Source: Desulfuromonadaceae bacterium (GTDB lineage Bacteria; Desulfobacterota; Desulfuromonadia; Geobacterales; Pseudopelobacteraceae). From it: a stretch of 64,000 nt of DNA. The stretch is taken from positions 50,448 through 114,447 of the forward strand of contig JAQTZV010000018.1 in NCBI GenBank assembly GCA_028687585.1, in the 5' to 3' direction. Shown here one piece after another: positions 44,067 to 53,234 of this stretch; within the stretch, counting starts at the first letter, position 1; each line of letters starts with the position of its first letter. Below the pieces are notes generated by a model. It was not told the origin of the DNA. It made no database searches and saw nothing but the letters and a program-made list of their open reading frames with translations. A program made the position numbers and the translations under genes.

Positions 44067-44679
44067 TCTTTACCACCACGCTTTCCAGAATATTCGAGGC
44101 ATCCTCACACCGGTCGGTCGCCTTTTCGAGGGTCTCAAAAATTTCTTTCCATTTAATCAGCTGGATCGGATCCTTCTCCTCATCGAACAGTCGGCTGATA
44201 GCCTCACGCGAGACACGGTCAGCCTCATTCTCCAATGAATTAATCTCCACGCATGCCTCAAAGATCTGCTCGTTGGTCTTCTTTCCAAGCATGGCAACCG
44301 CCTTGTCGACCGCAATGCACGACTGCAAAATAATGAAACCGAGTGATTTGGCTTCAGGGGGAATCGCTTCGACGTTATACATGATGATTCGCTGGGCGGA
44401 GGCGTCAATCAAGTCGAGTATATCGTCCAACTTGGAGGCGAGATTGTAGATATCTTCCGGGTCCAGAGGTGTTACAAAGGTCTTGTGCAGTGTCTTGATG
44501 ATTTCATGGGTGATTGAATCGCCTTTGTGTTCCACATCCTTGATGCTGCGCTGGCTTTCGAGCGGAGATTCAAAATTGTCGAGCATGTCTTTCAGAAGCT
44601 TGGCGCCTTCTATGATGTTCTCGGTCATCTCTTTGAAAAGTTTGAAGAATTTTTCTTCCTTTGGTTTCAATCCAAACAT
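44059..44679 (-). CDS. DUF47/PhoU-like partner of the PiT transporter
   Basis: The helical protein of 206 residues (MFGLKPKEEKFFKLFKEMTENIIEGAKLLKDML) belongs to the DUF47 PhoU-like family, which regulates PiT transport. KDVEHKGDSITHEIIKTLHKTFVTPLDPEDIYNLASKLDDILD carries the acidic E/DxxxD-type motifs that bind metals in PhoU. The second ATG at 44679 is preferred, seven bases after GGAGG; the first at 44685 is too close. Confidence 0.92.
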   Translation of the reverse strand: MFGLKPKEEKFFKLFKEMTENIIEGAKLLKDMLDNFESPLESQRSIKDVEHKGDSITHEIIKTLHKTFVTPLDPEDIYNLASKLDDILDLIDASAQRIIMYNVEAIPPEAKSLGFIILQSCIAVDKAVAMLGKKTNEQIFEACVEINSLENEADRVSREAISRLFDEEKDPIQLIKWKEIFETLEKATDRCEDASNILESVVVKNA

Positions 44680-44857
44680 GAACATGCCTCCGTTAATTTT
44701 GGTGCCGACTACTGTGTAAAGCGTGACATCAATAGCATACTTTTACCCCTGTTCACAGAGTAAATTTCTTATTTCTACCGCCAAAATGTCAACATGGATT
44801 GCCTTTGCCGGTGAGTTGCAGTATCCTTCAACCCTCTCAATTCAAAGGAGTATGTCC

Positions 44858-45679
44858 ATGAATCTTTTCCACGCCGCCGCCCTCGGAGCCATTCAGGGTT
44901 TTGCCGAAGTGCTCCCGATCAGCAGTTCGGCACACCTGATTCTCATTCCCTGGCTGCTCAAATGGCCCGAGTCCGGTCTGACGTTCGATGTTGCGCTGCA
45001 TTTGGGAACATTTCTGGCGTTGTCTCTCTATTTCTGGCGCGACATTATAGATATAACCGTTTCTTTCTTTGATGCCATCGCCGCACGCAGATTGAACAGT
45101 ACCGCCCGCAGGCTGCCGTTCCTGATTATTGCTGCCACTATACCGGCCGCAGTGGCAGGCAAACTGTTTGAAGCCCAGATAGAGGCGATCTTTCGCTCGA
45201 ATCCGCTGCTGATCGCCTCCGTTCTGGTCGGTTTCGGCCTCCTTCTGGGTTTAACGGATATGTTCGGGCGTAAACGCTTGATACTGGATGAAATTACGCC
45301 TGCCAGCGCCGTGACTGTCGGGTTGCTGCAATGCCTGGCACTCATTCCGGGAGTTTCCCGTTCCGGTATCACGATCACCGCAGCTCTGATGCTCGGCTTT
45401 ACCCGCGAGAGCGCCGCCCGGTTTTCATTCCTGATTTCGCTGCCGATCGTTGCAGGCGCCGCGCTGCTCAAAACCGTGCATCTGTTCAAACATGGCATTC
45501 CGGCCGGAGAAGGATTGCCGATGCTGGTCGGGATTATCTTTTCCGCTGTTACCGGCTACATCAGCGTTGCCTTCCTGCTCCGCTTTGTGCAAAAGCAGAG
45601 CCTTTCACCGTTTGTCTGGTATCGGGTGATCGTAGGCGGCGGATTGATTGTTGCCATTCTGATGGGATTCAAGGGGTAA
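44858..45679 (+). CDS. uppP: Undecaprenyl-diphosphate phosphatase
   Basis: UppP (BacA) removes a phosphate from undecaprenyl diphosphate to recycle the lipid carrier of peptidoglycan. Motifs are GAIQGFAEVLPISSSAHLILIPWLL at the N-terminus and LIPGVSRSGITITAALMLGFTRESAARFSFLISLPIVAGA later. Several membrane helices are visible. The ORF track starts 45 codons too early; the ATG at 44858 lies seven bases after AAAGGAG, giving 273 residues. It is divergent from the PhoU-like gene. Confidence 0.95.
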   Translation: MNLFHAAALGAIQGFAEVLPISSSAHLILIPWLLKWPESGLTFDVALHLGTFLALSLYFWRDIIDITVSFFDAIAARRLNSTARRLPFLIIAATIPAAVAGKLFEAQIEAIFRSNPLLIASVLVGFGLLLGLTDMFGRKRLILDEITPASAVTVGLLQCLALIPGVSRSGITITAALMLGFTRESAARFSFLISLPIVAGAALLKTVHLFKHGIPAGEGLPMLVGIIFSAVTGYISVAFLLRFVQKQSLSPFVWYRVIVGGGLIVAILMGFKG

Positions 45680-45746
45680 CATGTCTTATTTCGGCACTTA
45701 AACTGGCCCGGTAAGAATGAAGCGATAACGGCCAACGGAGAACGGA

Positions 45747-46943
45747 ATGAAGCTCACGAAAATACCCAATACAGGCCCGAAGAATTCTCTGCTTGATCGA
45801 GTTGTCCTGATCCTTGAGCAGGCTCGCACCAATGTTGTCAGAGCGGTCAACAGCAACATGGTGACTGCCTATTGGCTGATCGGGCGTGAAATAGTGCAGG
45901 AACTCCAAGGCGGCGATGAACGGGCGGAATATGGTAAGCAGGTAATTAAAAACCTCTCAAAGCAACTGGCTGACAGGTACGGTAGCGGGTTTTCTATAAC
46001 AAGTTTAAAATACTTCAGAACCTTTTACCTTGCATACCAGAACCGTCCTGTCGAGATTGGTCGCCCCGTGGGCGACCAATTGGAAGATCTGTCAATACGT
46101 CGCCCTGCGGGCGACGTATCTGCCGCAGTAATTACCCCTGTTGAAATACCACGCCCAATTGGTGATGAATTGACAATCACCCCTGAAAGCATAACAGGCT
46201 TTTCGTCACAACTCTCCTGGTCGCACTATCGGGCACTTATGCGAGTTGTAAAACAGGATGCCCGTGATTTCTATGAGCGGGAGGCAATTGAATGCTGCTG
46301 GGATAAACGGTCGCTGGAGCGACAGATTCATTCGCAATTTTACGAACGTATGCTGGTAAGTCAGAATCCCCAGAAAATGATAGAAACTGCACGTCAGGAA
46401 ATTGTACCACGCACAGAAAATATTGATTCTTTGAAAAATCCGTATGTCCTGGAATTTTTGGGGCTTCCGGAAGTGTCTGTATTGCATGAGAAGCAGCTTG
46501 AATCCGCAATTATCACCCACCTGCAAACCTTCCTTCTGGAGCTTGGCAAGGGCTTCGCTTTTGTGGCACGTCAGAAACGCATGCGCTTTGAGGATACCGA
46601 CCTTTATGTTGATTTGGTGTTTTATAACTGTATCCTCAAATGTTACCTGCTGATTGACCTTAAAATGGGTGAACTGTCATACAAGGATGTAGGGCAGATG
46701 GACGGCTATGTTCGTATGTTTGAGGATCTATACACTGCTCCTGATGACAATCCCACAATCGGCCTCATACTCTGTGATAAAAAAAATGAAGCTGTAGCAA
46801 AGTATTCTGTGTTGAGTGATCGTAAGCAGATTTTTGCCTCGAAGTATATGCTGTACCTGCCAACCGAACAGGAATTGGCGATTGAACTGGAACGGGAACG
46901 AAAGCTGATTGAAGCATATTTGGCTGAACAGGAGGAAAAATGA
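45747..46943 (+). CDS. YhcG/DUF1016 family PDDEXK nuclease
   Basis: The 398-residue protein has the N-terminal DUF1016 domain (VVLILEQARTNVVRAVNSNMVTAYWLIGREIVQELQGG, FSITSLKYFRTFYLAYQNRP) and a C-terminal PDDEXK nuclease core (FEDTDLYVDLVFYNCILKCYLLIDLKMGEL, with the D...D-x-K residues). Between them is a linker containing three RPxGD repeats (residues about 106-150). Two of them are encoded by perfect palindromes. The family is linked to DNA repair or recombination; it sits just upstream of radC, 45 bases apart. Confidence 0.88.
   Translation: MKLTKIPNTGPKNSLLDRVVLILEQARTNVVRAVNSNMVTAYWLIGREIVQELQGGDERAEYGKQVIKNLSKQLADRYGSGFSITSLKYFRTFYLAYQNRPVEIGRPVGDQLEDLSIRRPAGDVSAAVITPVEIPRPIGDELTITPESITGFSSQLSWSHYRALMRVVKQDARDFYEREAIECCWDKRSLERQIHSQFYERMLVSQNPQKMIETARQEIVPRTENIDSLKNPYVLEFLGLPEVSVLHEKQLESAIITHLQTFLLELGKGFAFVARQKRMRFEDTDLYVDLVFYNCILKCYLLIDLKMGELSYKDVGQMDGYVRMFEDLYTAPDDNPTIGLILCDKKNEAVAKYSVLSDRKQIFASKYMLYLPTEQELAIELERERKLIEAYLAEQEEK
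46056..46119 (+). repeat. Two tandem palindromic insertions inside the nuclease gene
   Basis: ATTGGTCGCCC-CGT-GGGCGACCAAT (46056-46080) and ATACGTCGCCC-TGC-GGGCGACGTAT (46095-46119) are two perfect stem-loops with 11-bp arms and 3-base loops. They start 39 bases apart, keep the reading frame and encode GRPVGDQ and RRPAGDV. They share the GTCGCCC...GGGCGAC core. Confidence 0.85.
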
Positions 46944-46988
46944 CGTTTACGGTTCAGATGGATATTGTGAAGTAACAGGAGGGAATTA

Positions 46989-47678
46989 ATGCCAGGTGGC
47001 ATCAAGGAGTGGCCAGAGGACGAACGCCCGCGCGAGAAGATGCTCAAGCAGGGTGCTGCAACGCTCTCCGACGCCGAACTGCTGGCCCTGATCATTAGGG
47101 TCGGCGATCACGGATCAGGGCAAAGCGCCATTGACTTGGGTCGTGGACTGATAAAACATTTCAGCGGCAATCTGCGGGAGTTGGCGGGGGCAGATCTCGG
47201 TGAACTGTGCGCCATCAAAGGAGTCGGGCTGGCAAAGGCCACCAGCATCAAGGCCGCTTTCACCCTGGCATCACGATTTCAGTCCCGCAAACTGGAACGC
47301 CTCGACCGCTTCACCTCGCCGCAGCAGGTCTTCGACTATTTCCATCACGAGTTCCGAGACAGCCGCAAAGAGTACTTTCTCGTCCTGCTGCTGGACGGTA
47401 AAAACCGCATCATCAGGCGGGTGCAGATATCAGAAGGCAGTTTGAATCAGTCTATCGTGCATCCGCGTGAGGTATTCAGCCCGGCGGTGAAGGAGTCCGC
47501 CGCCGCCGTGATTCTGGTACACAACCACCCCACCGGCGACCCCGCCCCCAGCAGTGAAGATATCGCCATCACACGCCGCCTGAAAGAAGCCGGCGAGATC
47601 ATGGGAATCAAAGTACTGGATCACATCATTGTGGGGGATGGGGAGTACTTGAGTTTTGTGGAGCGGGGTCTGCTCTGA
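46989..47678 (+). CDS. radC: RadC family JAB/MPN-type protein
   Basis: The 229-residue protein has a helix-hairpin-helix N-terminus (LCAIKGVGLAKATSIKAAFTLA) and the JAMM metal motif ILVHNHPTGDPAPSSEDIAITRR near the C-terminus. It starts PGGIKEWPEDERPREKMLKQGAATLSDAELLALIIRVG, typical of RadC/YicR. AGGAGGG precedes the ATG. Despite the name, a repair role is not proven for the family. It converges on the sigma-54 activator gene, with 23 bases between stops. Confidence 0.95.
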   Translation: MPGGIKEWPEDERPREKMLKQGAATLSDAELLALIIRVGDHGSGQSAIDLGRGLIKHFSGNLRELAGADLGELCAIKGVGLAKATSIKAAFTLASRFQSRKLERLDRFTSPQQVFDYFHHEFRDSRKEYFLVLLLDGKNRIIRRVQISEGSLNQSIVHPREVFSPAVKESAAAVILVHNHPTGDPAPSSEDIAITRRLKEAGEIMGIKVLDHIIVGDGEYLSFVERGLL

Positions 47679-47701
47679 CCGTTTGGAATTAGATCCTGGC
47701 C

Positions 47702-49507
47702 TCACTCCCCCCGTTGTTTGTGTTTCTGCAGCCGGTAGGCCAGCTGGGGGCGGGTGAGCCCCAGGAGGCGGGCGGCGCGGGAGAGCTTTCCCCCGCTCTG
47801 TTCGATGGCCAGGTCCATGAGGGCAACATCGACGCTATCAATGGAAATACGTTCCGTATCGGAGCTGCCGGTCAGCTCGGCCAGCATCCGGAAGAGGTCC
47901 GAAGTCTCTGACTTACTACGTGCCCCGCCGGTGCGCTCCGAAAGCCTGCCCCCCTCGGCGACGGCGAAGAGCGCTATACTCGATGCCTCGCCGCTCACAA
48001 AGAGATGGTGCAGGTCGATGGGGCTCCCGTCTTCTGCGGAGATCACCCCTCGTTCTACCAAATTCTGAAGTTCCCGAATATTCCCCGGATAATTGTAATT
48101 CAGCAGTGTCGAGAAGGCCCGCGGGGTGAAGCTGGCGACGTTTCTGTCGTGCCGAAAGTTGTAGCGGTGGAGGAAGTAGTTGAGCAGCAGCGGGATGTCT
48201 TCACGCCGCTCCCGAAGGGGGGGGAGGTGGACGGGGAAGACGTTCAGCCGGAAGTACAGGTCTTCGCGAAACCGTCCCGCCTCCACCTCTCTTCTCAGAT
48301 CCACGTTGCAGGCGGCTACCACCCGTACATCGATGCGAATGGTTTGAGTGCCGCCCACCCGCTCCACGTCTCCTTCCTGCAGGGCGCGCAGAAGCTTCCC
48401 CTGGGCGACGAGACTCAGAGAACTTACTTCATCGAGAAAGAGGGTGCCGCCGTTGGCGCGTTCAAAACGACCGGCCCGGGAAGAGACGGCTCCGGTGTAG
48501 GCGCCGCGCTCGACGCCGAAGAGCTCCGATTCCACCAGGGTCTCCGGAATGGCGGCGCAATTCACCGACACGAATGGCTTGCTCTTCCGCGGGCTGATCT
48601 CGTGCAGCATCTGGGCGAACAGTTCCTTGCCGACGCCCGACTCCCCCAGAAAGAGCACCGTGGCACGAGTTGGCGCGACCCGCCGCAGCCGGTGGCAGGC
48701 AGCGGTAAAAGCCGCTGAGACTCCCACCATCAGCTTTTTCCCCGGATCGAGTAGGGCCGGGTCCAGCTCCGGCAACGAAACGCCCGCCGCCGGAGCCGGT
48801 GCAAATCCTCCTGCCACGAAACTCTCCGCGCTCAGGTAGCGAAGGTCTTCGCTGATATCACCCCACTGTTCCGCCGTTTTTCCCACCACCCGGCAATTCG
48901 GGTGCCCCATGGAGCAGCATTCGACCTCGCGAAAAATTACCGGCTTCACGAACAGCGTGGTCACATACCCCATGGCGTAGCCGAGTTGCATCCAGCAGAC
49001 CGGATGTGTACCAAGCCCGAACTCGGAGATGTGGGCATCCGCCTCGCTCGAGTTGTGCCAGATGAACTCACCGTCGTAGACCCCTTTTGCCGCGTCAAAA
49101 CTGATGTGTACGGTCTCGACCTGGACAGCGCCCTCCAGGGAGTGCAGCCGCGTGCCTGCCGAGAACAGGGTAATCGGCTCCGCGTTGGGCCACTGATCCC
49201 GCACAAGCCGCGCCCCCTCCACGCCGGAGATATATCCGGTCCGCGTCATCACCCCCCGCGCCCGCTCCACCCCCAGCAGGTCTACCAGTTCCCGCCGCAA
49301 CGTACCCATCGTCAAATTATGCATAAGTACCATACGCACATTATTCAGCCAGATACGTCCGTCTCCCGGCGAGAAGAAAAGGCACTCCGTAAGGTCGCGA
49401 AGCGTTGGCGACGCCCGGTCATCGAGTTCGTCGCTGTCGCCACGGAGCAACTTATGTTTGTTTTTATCGGTCACCTCTGCAAGAGAGATTCGTCGTTCTT
49501 TTGCCAT
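47702..49507 (-). CDS. XylR/DmpR-like sigma-54 activator with V4R sensor
   Basis: The 601-residue protein has an N-terminal XylR_N plus V4R sensor (about 25-215: [83 protein letters not shown]), a AAA+ domain ([38 protein letters not shown]) and a Fis-type helix-turn-helix ([24 protein letters not shown]). GAYTGA, the DmpR/XylR form of GAFTGA, is present. V4R proteins of this group bind aromatic effectors such as phenols or toluenes and zinc. It is divergent from the operon starting at 50017 and is the likely activator of that operon. Confidence 0.93.
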   Translation of the reverse strand: MAKERRISLAEVTDKNKHKLLRGDSDELDDRASPTLRDLTECLFFSPGDGRIWLNNVRMVLMHNLTMGTLRRELVDLLGVERARGVMTRTGYISGVEGARLVRDQWPNAEPITLFSAGTRLHSLEGAVQVETVHISFDAAKGVYDGEFIWHNSSEADAHISEFGLGTHPVCWMQLGYAMGYVTTLFVKPVIFREVECCSMGHPNCRVVGKTAEQWGDISEDLRYLSAESFVAGGFAPAPAAGVSLPELDPALLDPGKKLMVGVSAAFTAACHRLRRVAPTRATVLFLGESGVGKELFAQMLHEISPRKSKPFVSVNCAAIPETLVESELFGVERGAYTGAVSSRAGRFERANGGTLFLDEVSSLSLVAQGKLLRALQEGDVERVGGTQTIRIDVRVVAACNVDLRREVEAGRFREDLYFRLNVFPVHLPPLRERREDIPLLLNYFLHRYNFRHDRNVASFTPRAFSTLLNYNYPGNIRELQNLVERGVISAEDGSPIDLHHLFVSGEASSIALFAVAEGGRLSERTGGARSKSETSDLFRMLAELTGSSDTERISIDSVDVALMDLAIEQSGGKLSRAARLLGLTRPQLAYRLQKHKQRGE

Positions 49508-49575
49508 ATCTCGTGCTCACTCCCCCGAAATTTACCAACTAGATCAAAATTGGCTGCATGAGAACACTGAAATTC

Positions 49576-49599
49576 ATCACCTTCATTAACTATGGTGAT
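49576..49599 (+). promoter_or_regulatory. Possible upstream activator site (inverted repeat)
   Basis: ATCACC and GGTGAT are 12 bases apart, about 110-130 bases upstream of the -24 element. This is a suitable position for a XylR/DmpR-type dimer site, but the arms are short and do not match the known UAS consensus I remember. Confidence 0.35.
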
Positions 49600-49711
49600 T
49601 TTGCCATGACTCGCAAAATGTATAACACTGTTACCCAAAATATTTTGAAACGCCCTGAACATGAGGCATTGCGATGGCATAAACGCCTGTATAATGCTTC
49701 TTTTACTGGCT

Positions 49712-49726
49712 TGGCACAGCGTTTGC
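49712..49726 (+). promoter_or_regulatory. Sigma-54 (-24/-12) promoter of the DUF1302-to-MFS operon
   Basis: TTGGCACAGCGTTTGCG matches the consensus TGGCAC-N5-TTGC exactly, with GG and GC 10 bases apart. It lies between the divergent V4R activator and the DUF1302 gene. The start would be near 49738, leaving a leader of about 280 bases before 50017, in which no convincing gene is seen. Confidence 0.85.
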
Positions 49727-50016
49727 GTAGCAAGTAGTAAGTTTGAATGTATCGAATACCAGACGTAATAAATATCCCGGTTACACATGACCCATGCAGT
49801 GCAAGACACAATACCACCCAGGACGAGTTGCCGTCAAAGACAAACAGGAGAACAGCGGTTGTTTTTGCACAGTTACCTGTTGTGGCAGCCAGAACGAAGG
49901 CGAGGTTGTTTTCCATATACGGAGTTTATTTCCAGGAAAGGAGACGCTGAGAACAACAGATGTTTTGATTGGTACGGTTCACAAAATTGCAGTAAAAATC
50001 TAACAGGAGGTGTTGA

Positions 50017-51771
50017 ATGGAAGTGCAAGAAAAGAGAGTAAGACCATCACTGCTGCTTCAGTGTGCCAAGCCGGGCCGACTGGCATTGGTTGTAGCGTCA
50101 ATGATGGCGGCAGCCGGCAGCGCCAGAGCATTCGAAATTCCGACAGGAAATGACGATGTTAAATTACGCTGGGACAACACGTTCCGCGTGACGGTGTCTG
50201 ACCGCCTGAAGGGACAGAACAAAGATATTCTCAGAACTGAACAAAATGACGACGGCGACCGCAATTTCAACGTGGGTATCGTCTCCAACCGTCTCGACAT
50301 CCTTTCAGAACTGGATGTGGCCTACAAAAAGAACTACGGGGCCCGTTTGAGCGCGGCCGGCTGGTATGACCCCCGGTACAATTCAGTAGATAACAAATCA
50401 GCCGCCGCCTCGAACCATCTGGTAAACGGAGAGCCGGCAACCGGCCTTAACTCATATACCAAGAATCGTTTCGGCGGTCCGGATGGCGAGATTCTGGATG
50501 CCTTTGCCTATGCCAAAATCGAAGCGGGCGAGGTGCCTATCAACCTGCGCGTGGGGCGTCACACGGTGTACTGGGGTGAAAGCATGTTTGGCTATGGCGG
50601 CACTAACGGCATCTCCTACGCCCAGTCGCCGCTTGATCTCGGAAAAGCCCTGGCACAGCCGGGAATTGATCTGAAGGAATTGTTCCGTCCCCTGAACCAG
50701 GTTTCCGCTCAGGTGCAGGCCACCCCGACACTCACCTTCGCGGGACAATACTATCTGCAGTGGGAGTCGAACATCCTTCCTGAAACAGGCACCTATCTGG
50801 GCTTTGCGGATACGTACATGAATAGCGCCGAATCCATATACACCGGGGCTCCGGCAATTGCCGGCGGCCCTATCCGCTATGGTGGCGATATCAAGCCGAA
50901 GCAAAGCGGAGACTGGGGTCTTTCCGCCCGCTGGAGTCCCGAATTGCTTGACGGCACCGTCGGTTTCTACTATCGCAGATTTTCCGAGAAGATGCCGCAA
51001 TTTCTCCTGGATCTGAGTCACGCCACTCCTCCGGGTACTATACCGGGCGTCATGCCCACATATCATTTTGCTTATGCCGAAAACATAGATTTATACGGAA
51101 TCAGCTTGTCGAAGAACATTCTCGGTGTCAGCGTCGGGTCGGAGATTTCGTATCGCAAAAACATGCCTCTGGCAAGTCAGGTGGCAATACCGGTCGGTAT
51201 CCCCGGTTCACCGATCCCCGGTTCCGGAGACACCGCCGGAGCGCGCGGCAATACCATGCATGCACTGGTTAACTTTCTGGGCCTTATTCCAAAAACCCCG
51301 TTGTTTGACTCCGCAACATGGATTACGGAATTTACCTATAGCCGCTATAATAGTGTCACGCAGGGGAACGATGTTTTTGTCGGCAGACCTGGCTATACCG
51401 GCCTGGATCGTGCCACAAGAAACAACGTCACCGGAGCTTTAAACTTTGCGCCGCAATGGTTCCAGGTCTTCCCCGGCATCGATCTTACCATGCCGCTCAG
51501 CATCGCCATGGGTTTGTCCGGAACCCCCGCAGCCCATGCAGCCACCGGCGCCAAGGATAACGGCAGTTACAGCGCCGGGCTCTCTTTCGATATCTATGCC
51601 AAATACAAGGTGGATCTCACCTATGCCAGCTTCTTCGGAACCTATGGAACAGATGCTACCGGTCAGATTTCCGCGCCCGGAGCCGGTACTAACGGATCCG
51701 GAGCGAGAGATATTTTCGGCCTGCTCAAGGATCGCGACCTGCTTTCCTTAACGTTAAAGGGTACATTCTAG
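50017..51771 (+). CDS. DUF1302 family outer-membrane protein
   Basis: The 584-residue protein has a signal peptide (RLALVVASMMAAAGSARA, cleavage about residue 39) and a beta-barrel-like body with alternating aromatic strands. FEIPTGNDDVKLRWDNTFRVTVSDRLKG and RVGRHTVYWGESMFG are typical of DUF1302, as is the C-terminal phenylalanine (LSLTLKGTF). DUF1302 proteins are predicted porin-like, paired with DUF1329. AACAGGAGG precedes the ATG. It is first in the sigma-54 operon and may admit a hydrophobic substrate across the outer membrane. Confidence 0.9.
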   Translation: MEVQEKRVRPSLLLQCAKPGRLALVVASMMAAAGSARAFEIPTGNDDVKLRWDNTFRVTVSDRLKGQNKDILRTEQNDDGDRNFNVGIVSNRLDILSELDVAYKKNYGARLSAAGWYDPRYNSVDNKSAAASNHLVNGEPATGLNSYTKNRFGGPDGEILDAFAYAKIEAGEVPINLRVGRHTVYWGESMFGYGGTNGISYAQSPLDLGKALAQPGIDLKELFRPLNQVSAQVQATPTLTFAGQYYLQWESNILPETGTYLGFADTYMNSAESIYTGAPAIAGGPIRYGGDIKPKQSGDWGLSARWSPELLDGTVGFYYRRFSEKMPQFLLDLSHATPPGTIPGVMPTYHFAYAENIDLYGISLSKNILGVSVGSEISYRKNMPLASQVAIPVGIPGSPIPGSGDTAGARGNTMHALVNFLGLIPKTPLFDSATWITEFTYSRYNSVTQGNDVFVGRPGYTGLDRATRNNVTGALNFAPQWFQVFPGIDLTMPLSIAMGLSGTPAAHAATGAKDNGSYSAGLSFDIYAKYKVDLTYASFFGTYGTDATGQISAPGAGTNGSGARDIFGLLKDRDLLSLTLKGTF

Positions 51772-51787
51772 AAAAGGAGATATACAT

Positions 51788-53140
51788 ATGAAGATTTGCA
51801 AAAAATTAATCACGGTCGGCCTGGTGCTGGCCTGTGCGGGAACCGCTCTTGGGGCGGTTACCCCCGAGGAAGCAAAGAAGCTTGGCACAACCTTGACACC
51901 ATTCGGCGCCGAAGTGGCAGGTAACAAGGACGGCTCGATCCCTGCATATACCGGCGGGCTTACCACACCCCCGGCAAATTACAAAAAGGGTTCCGGCATC
52001 CGTCCCGACCCGTTCGCGTCAGAAAAACCGCTCTACTCCGTCAATGCCCAAAACATGTCTCAGTATGCCGACAAACTCACCGATGGCACCAAGGCATTGA
52101 TGAAGAAGTATCCGTCGACCTACCGCATCGACGTTTACAAGACGCACCGAACCGTGGCCTTCCCCAAGTTTGTCCTTGACAACACCGCCAAGAACGCCGT
52201 GAAGGCGAAGACCGCCAGCGGGGGCATATCGATCTCCGGCGCCCATGGCGGAATCCCGTTTCCCATTCCGAAAGATGGCTATGAAACGATGTGGAACGCC
52301 CTGCTCCATTTCGGCGGAGTGGCTGTCGAAATGAAATACCGCTGTTATACCATGGACAAGACCGGCACACCGACCATGCAATCAGAGGGATTGGTATGGC
52401 AGGAGTTTCCGTATTACGAAGCAGACAAGGTCGATACTACGAACTTCTACATGCTGAAGCTCATGTATCTGAACCCCGCCCGTCGCGCAGGTGAGGGTAT
52501 CCTCCTGATCGATCCGATCGACCCGTCAAAGCATTCACGGCGCGCTTGGCAATACATGCCTGGCCAACGGCGGGTGAAGCTCGCCCCGGATATCTCTTAC
52601 GACACCCCCAACACGACCACCGGAGGAGTTGCAACCTGGGACGACCTGTTGCTGTTCGCCGGTGCTATGGATCGTTACGACTTCAAGCTTGTCGGCAAAC
52701 GGGAGATGCTCATCCCATATAACGATTACCGAATGGCCTATCAAAGCAATGCCAAGGAACTGATCAAGCCGAATCACATGAACCCTGATGTCGTCCGCTG
52801 GGAACTCCATCGTGTCTGGGTCGTGGAAGCAAACCTGAAGCCGGGCAAGCGTCACATTTATAAGAAGAGAACCTTTTATCTGGATGAAGACAGTTGGGGC
52901 ATCGCCGCGAGCGATCAATACGACGCCCGCGGACAGCTCTACCGGGCCGGTTTCTCCTACATTACCGCCAGCTACGACGTGCCCGCCCCGTACATTGATG
53001 TTCATGGCCACTATGACCTGATGACCGGTATGTACGTCCTGAACGCCTGGGGGGCCGAAACCGGTGGCTATCACTACACAAAGCCGATGCCGGCGCGGGA
53101 GTGGACCGGCGATGCCCTGGCCGGATCGGGTGTCCGTTAA
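51788..53140 (+). CDS. DUF1329 family exported protein
   Basis: The 450-residue protein has a clear signal peptide (MKICKKLITVGLVLACAGTALGA) and the DUF1329 body: TPEEAKKLGTTLTPFGAEVAGNKDGSIPAYTGGLT at the N-terminus, RRAWQYMPGQRRVKLAPDISYDTPNTTTGG and GKRHIYKKRTFYLDEDSWGIAASDQYDARGQLYR later. It has a LolA/LolB-like fold by family and is almost always found with DUF1302. It begins 16 bases after that gene. It may ferry a hydrophobic molecule through the periplasm; no direct function is shown. Confidence 0.92.
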   Translation: MKICKKLITVGLVLACAGTALGAVTPEEAKKLGTTLTPFGAEVAGNKDGSIPAYTGGLTTPPANYKKGSGIRPDPFASEKPLYSVNAQNMSQYADKLTDGTKALMKKYPSTYRIDVYKTHRTVAFPKFVLDNTAKNAVKAKTASGGISISGAHGGIPFPIPKDGYETMWNALLHFGGVAVEMKYRCYTMDKTGTPTMQSEGLVWQEFPYYEADKVDTTNFYMLKLMYLNPARRAGEGILLIDPIDPSKHSRRAWQYMPGQRRVKLAPDISYDTPNTTTGGVATWDDLLLFAGAMDRYDFKLVGKREMLIPYNDYRMAYQSNAKELIKPNHMNPDVVRWELHRVWVVEANLKPGKRHIYKKRTFYLDEDSWGIAASDQYDARGQLYRAGFSYITASYDVPAPYIDVHGHYDLMTGMYVLNAWGAETGGYHYTKPMPAREWTGDALAGSGVR

Positions 53141-53161
53141 GAGTGAGTGAGTTAGTGAGTT

Positions 53162-53195
53162 GTTTCCCCCGGCGGCTTTGTCCGCCGGGGGAAAC
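53162..53195 (+). terminator. Strong intercistronic hairpin, possibly an attenuator or mRNA stabiliser
   Basis: GTTTCCCCCGGCGG and CCGCCGGGGGAAAC form a perfect 14-bp stem with a 6-base loop. No T-run follows, and the genes on both sides look like one operon, so it may set the ratio of upstream to downstream products or protect the transcript end. Confidence 0.6.
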
Positions 53196-53234
53196 TGGTG
53201 ATTCATGTGTATCTTTAGAAGTAGAGGAGAAGAG

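Noticed and set aside
49471-49809. Minus-strand ORF of 112 residues upstream of the V4R activator
   Set aside because: It overlaps the activator start and the promoter region and has no family features.
49747-49950. Plus-strand ORF of 67 residues in the leader of the sigma-54 operon
   Set aside because: There is no ribosome site and the composition is not protein-like; three overlapping frames in the same place are equally open.
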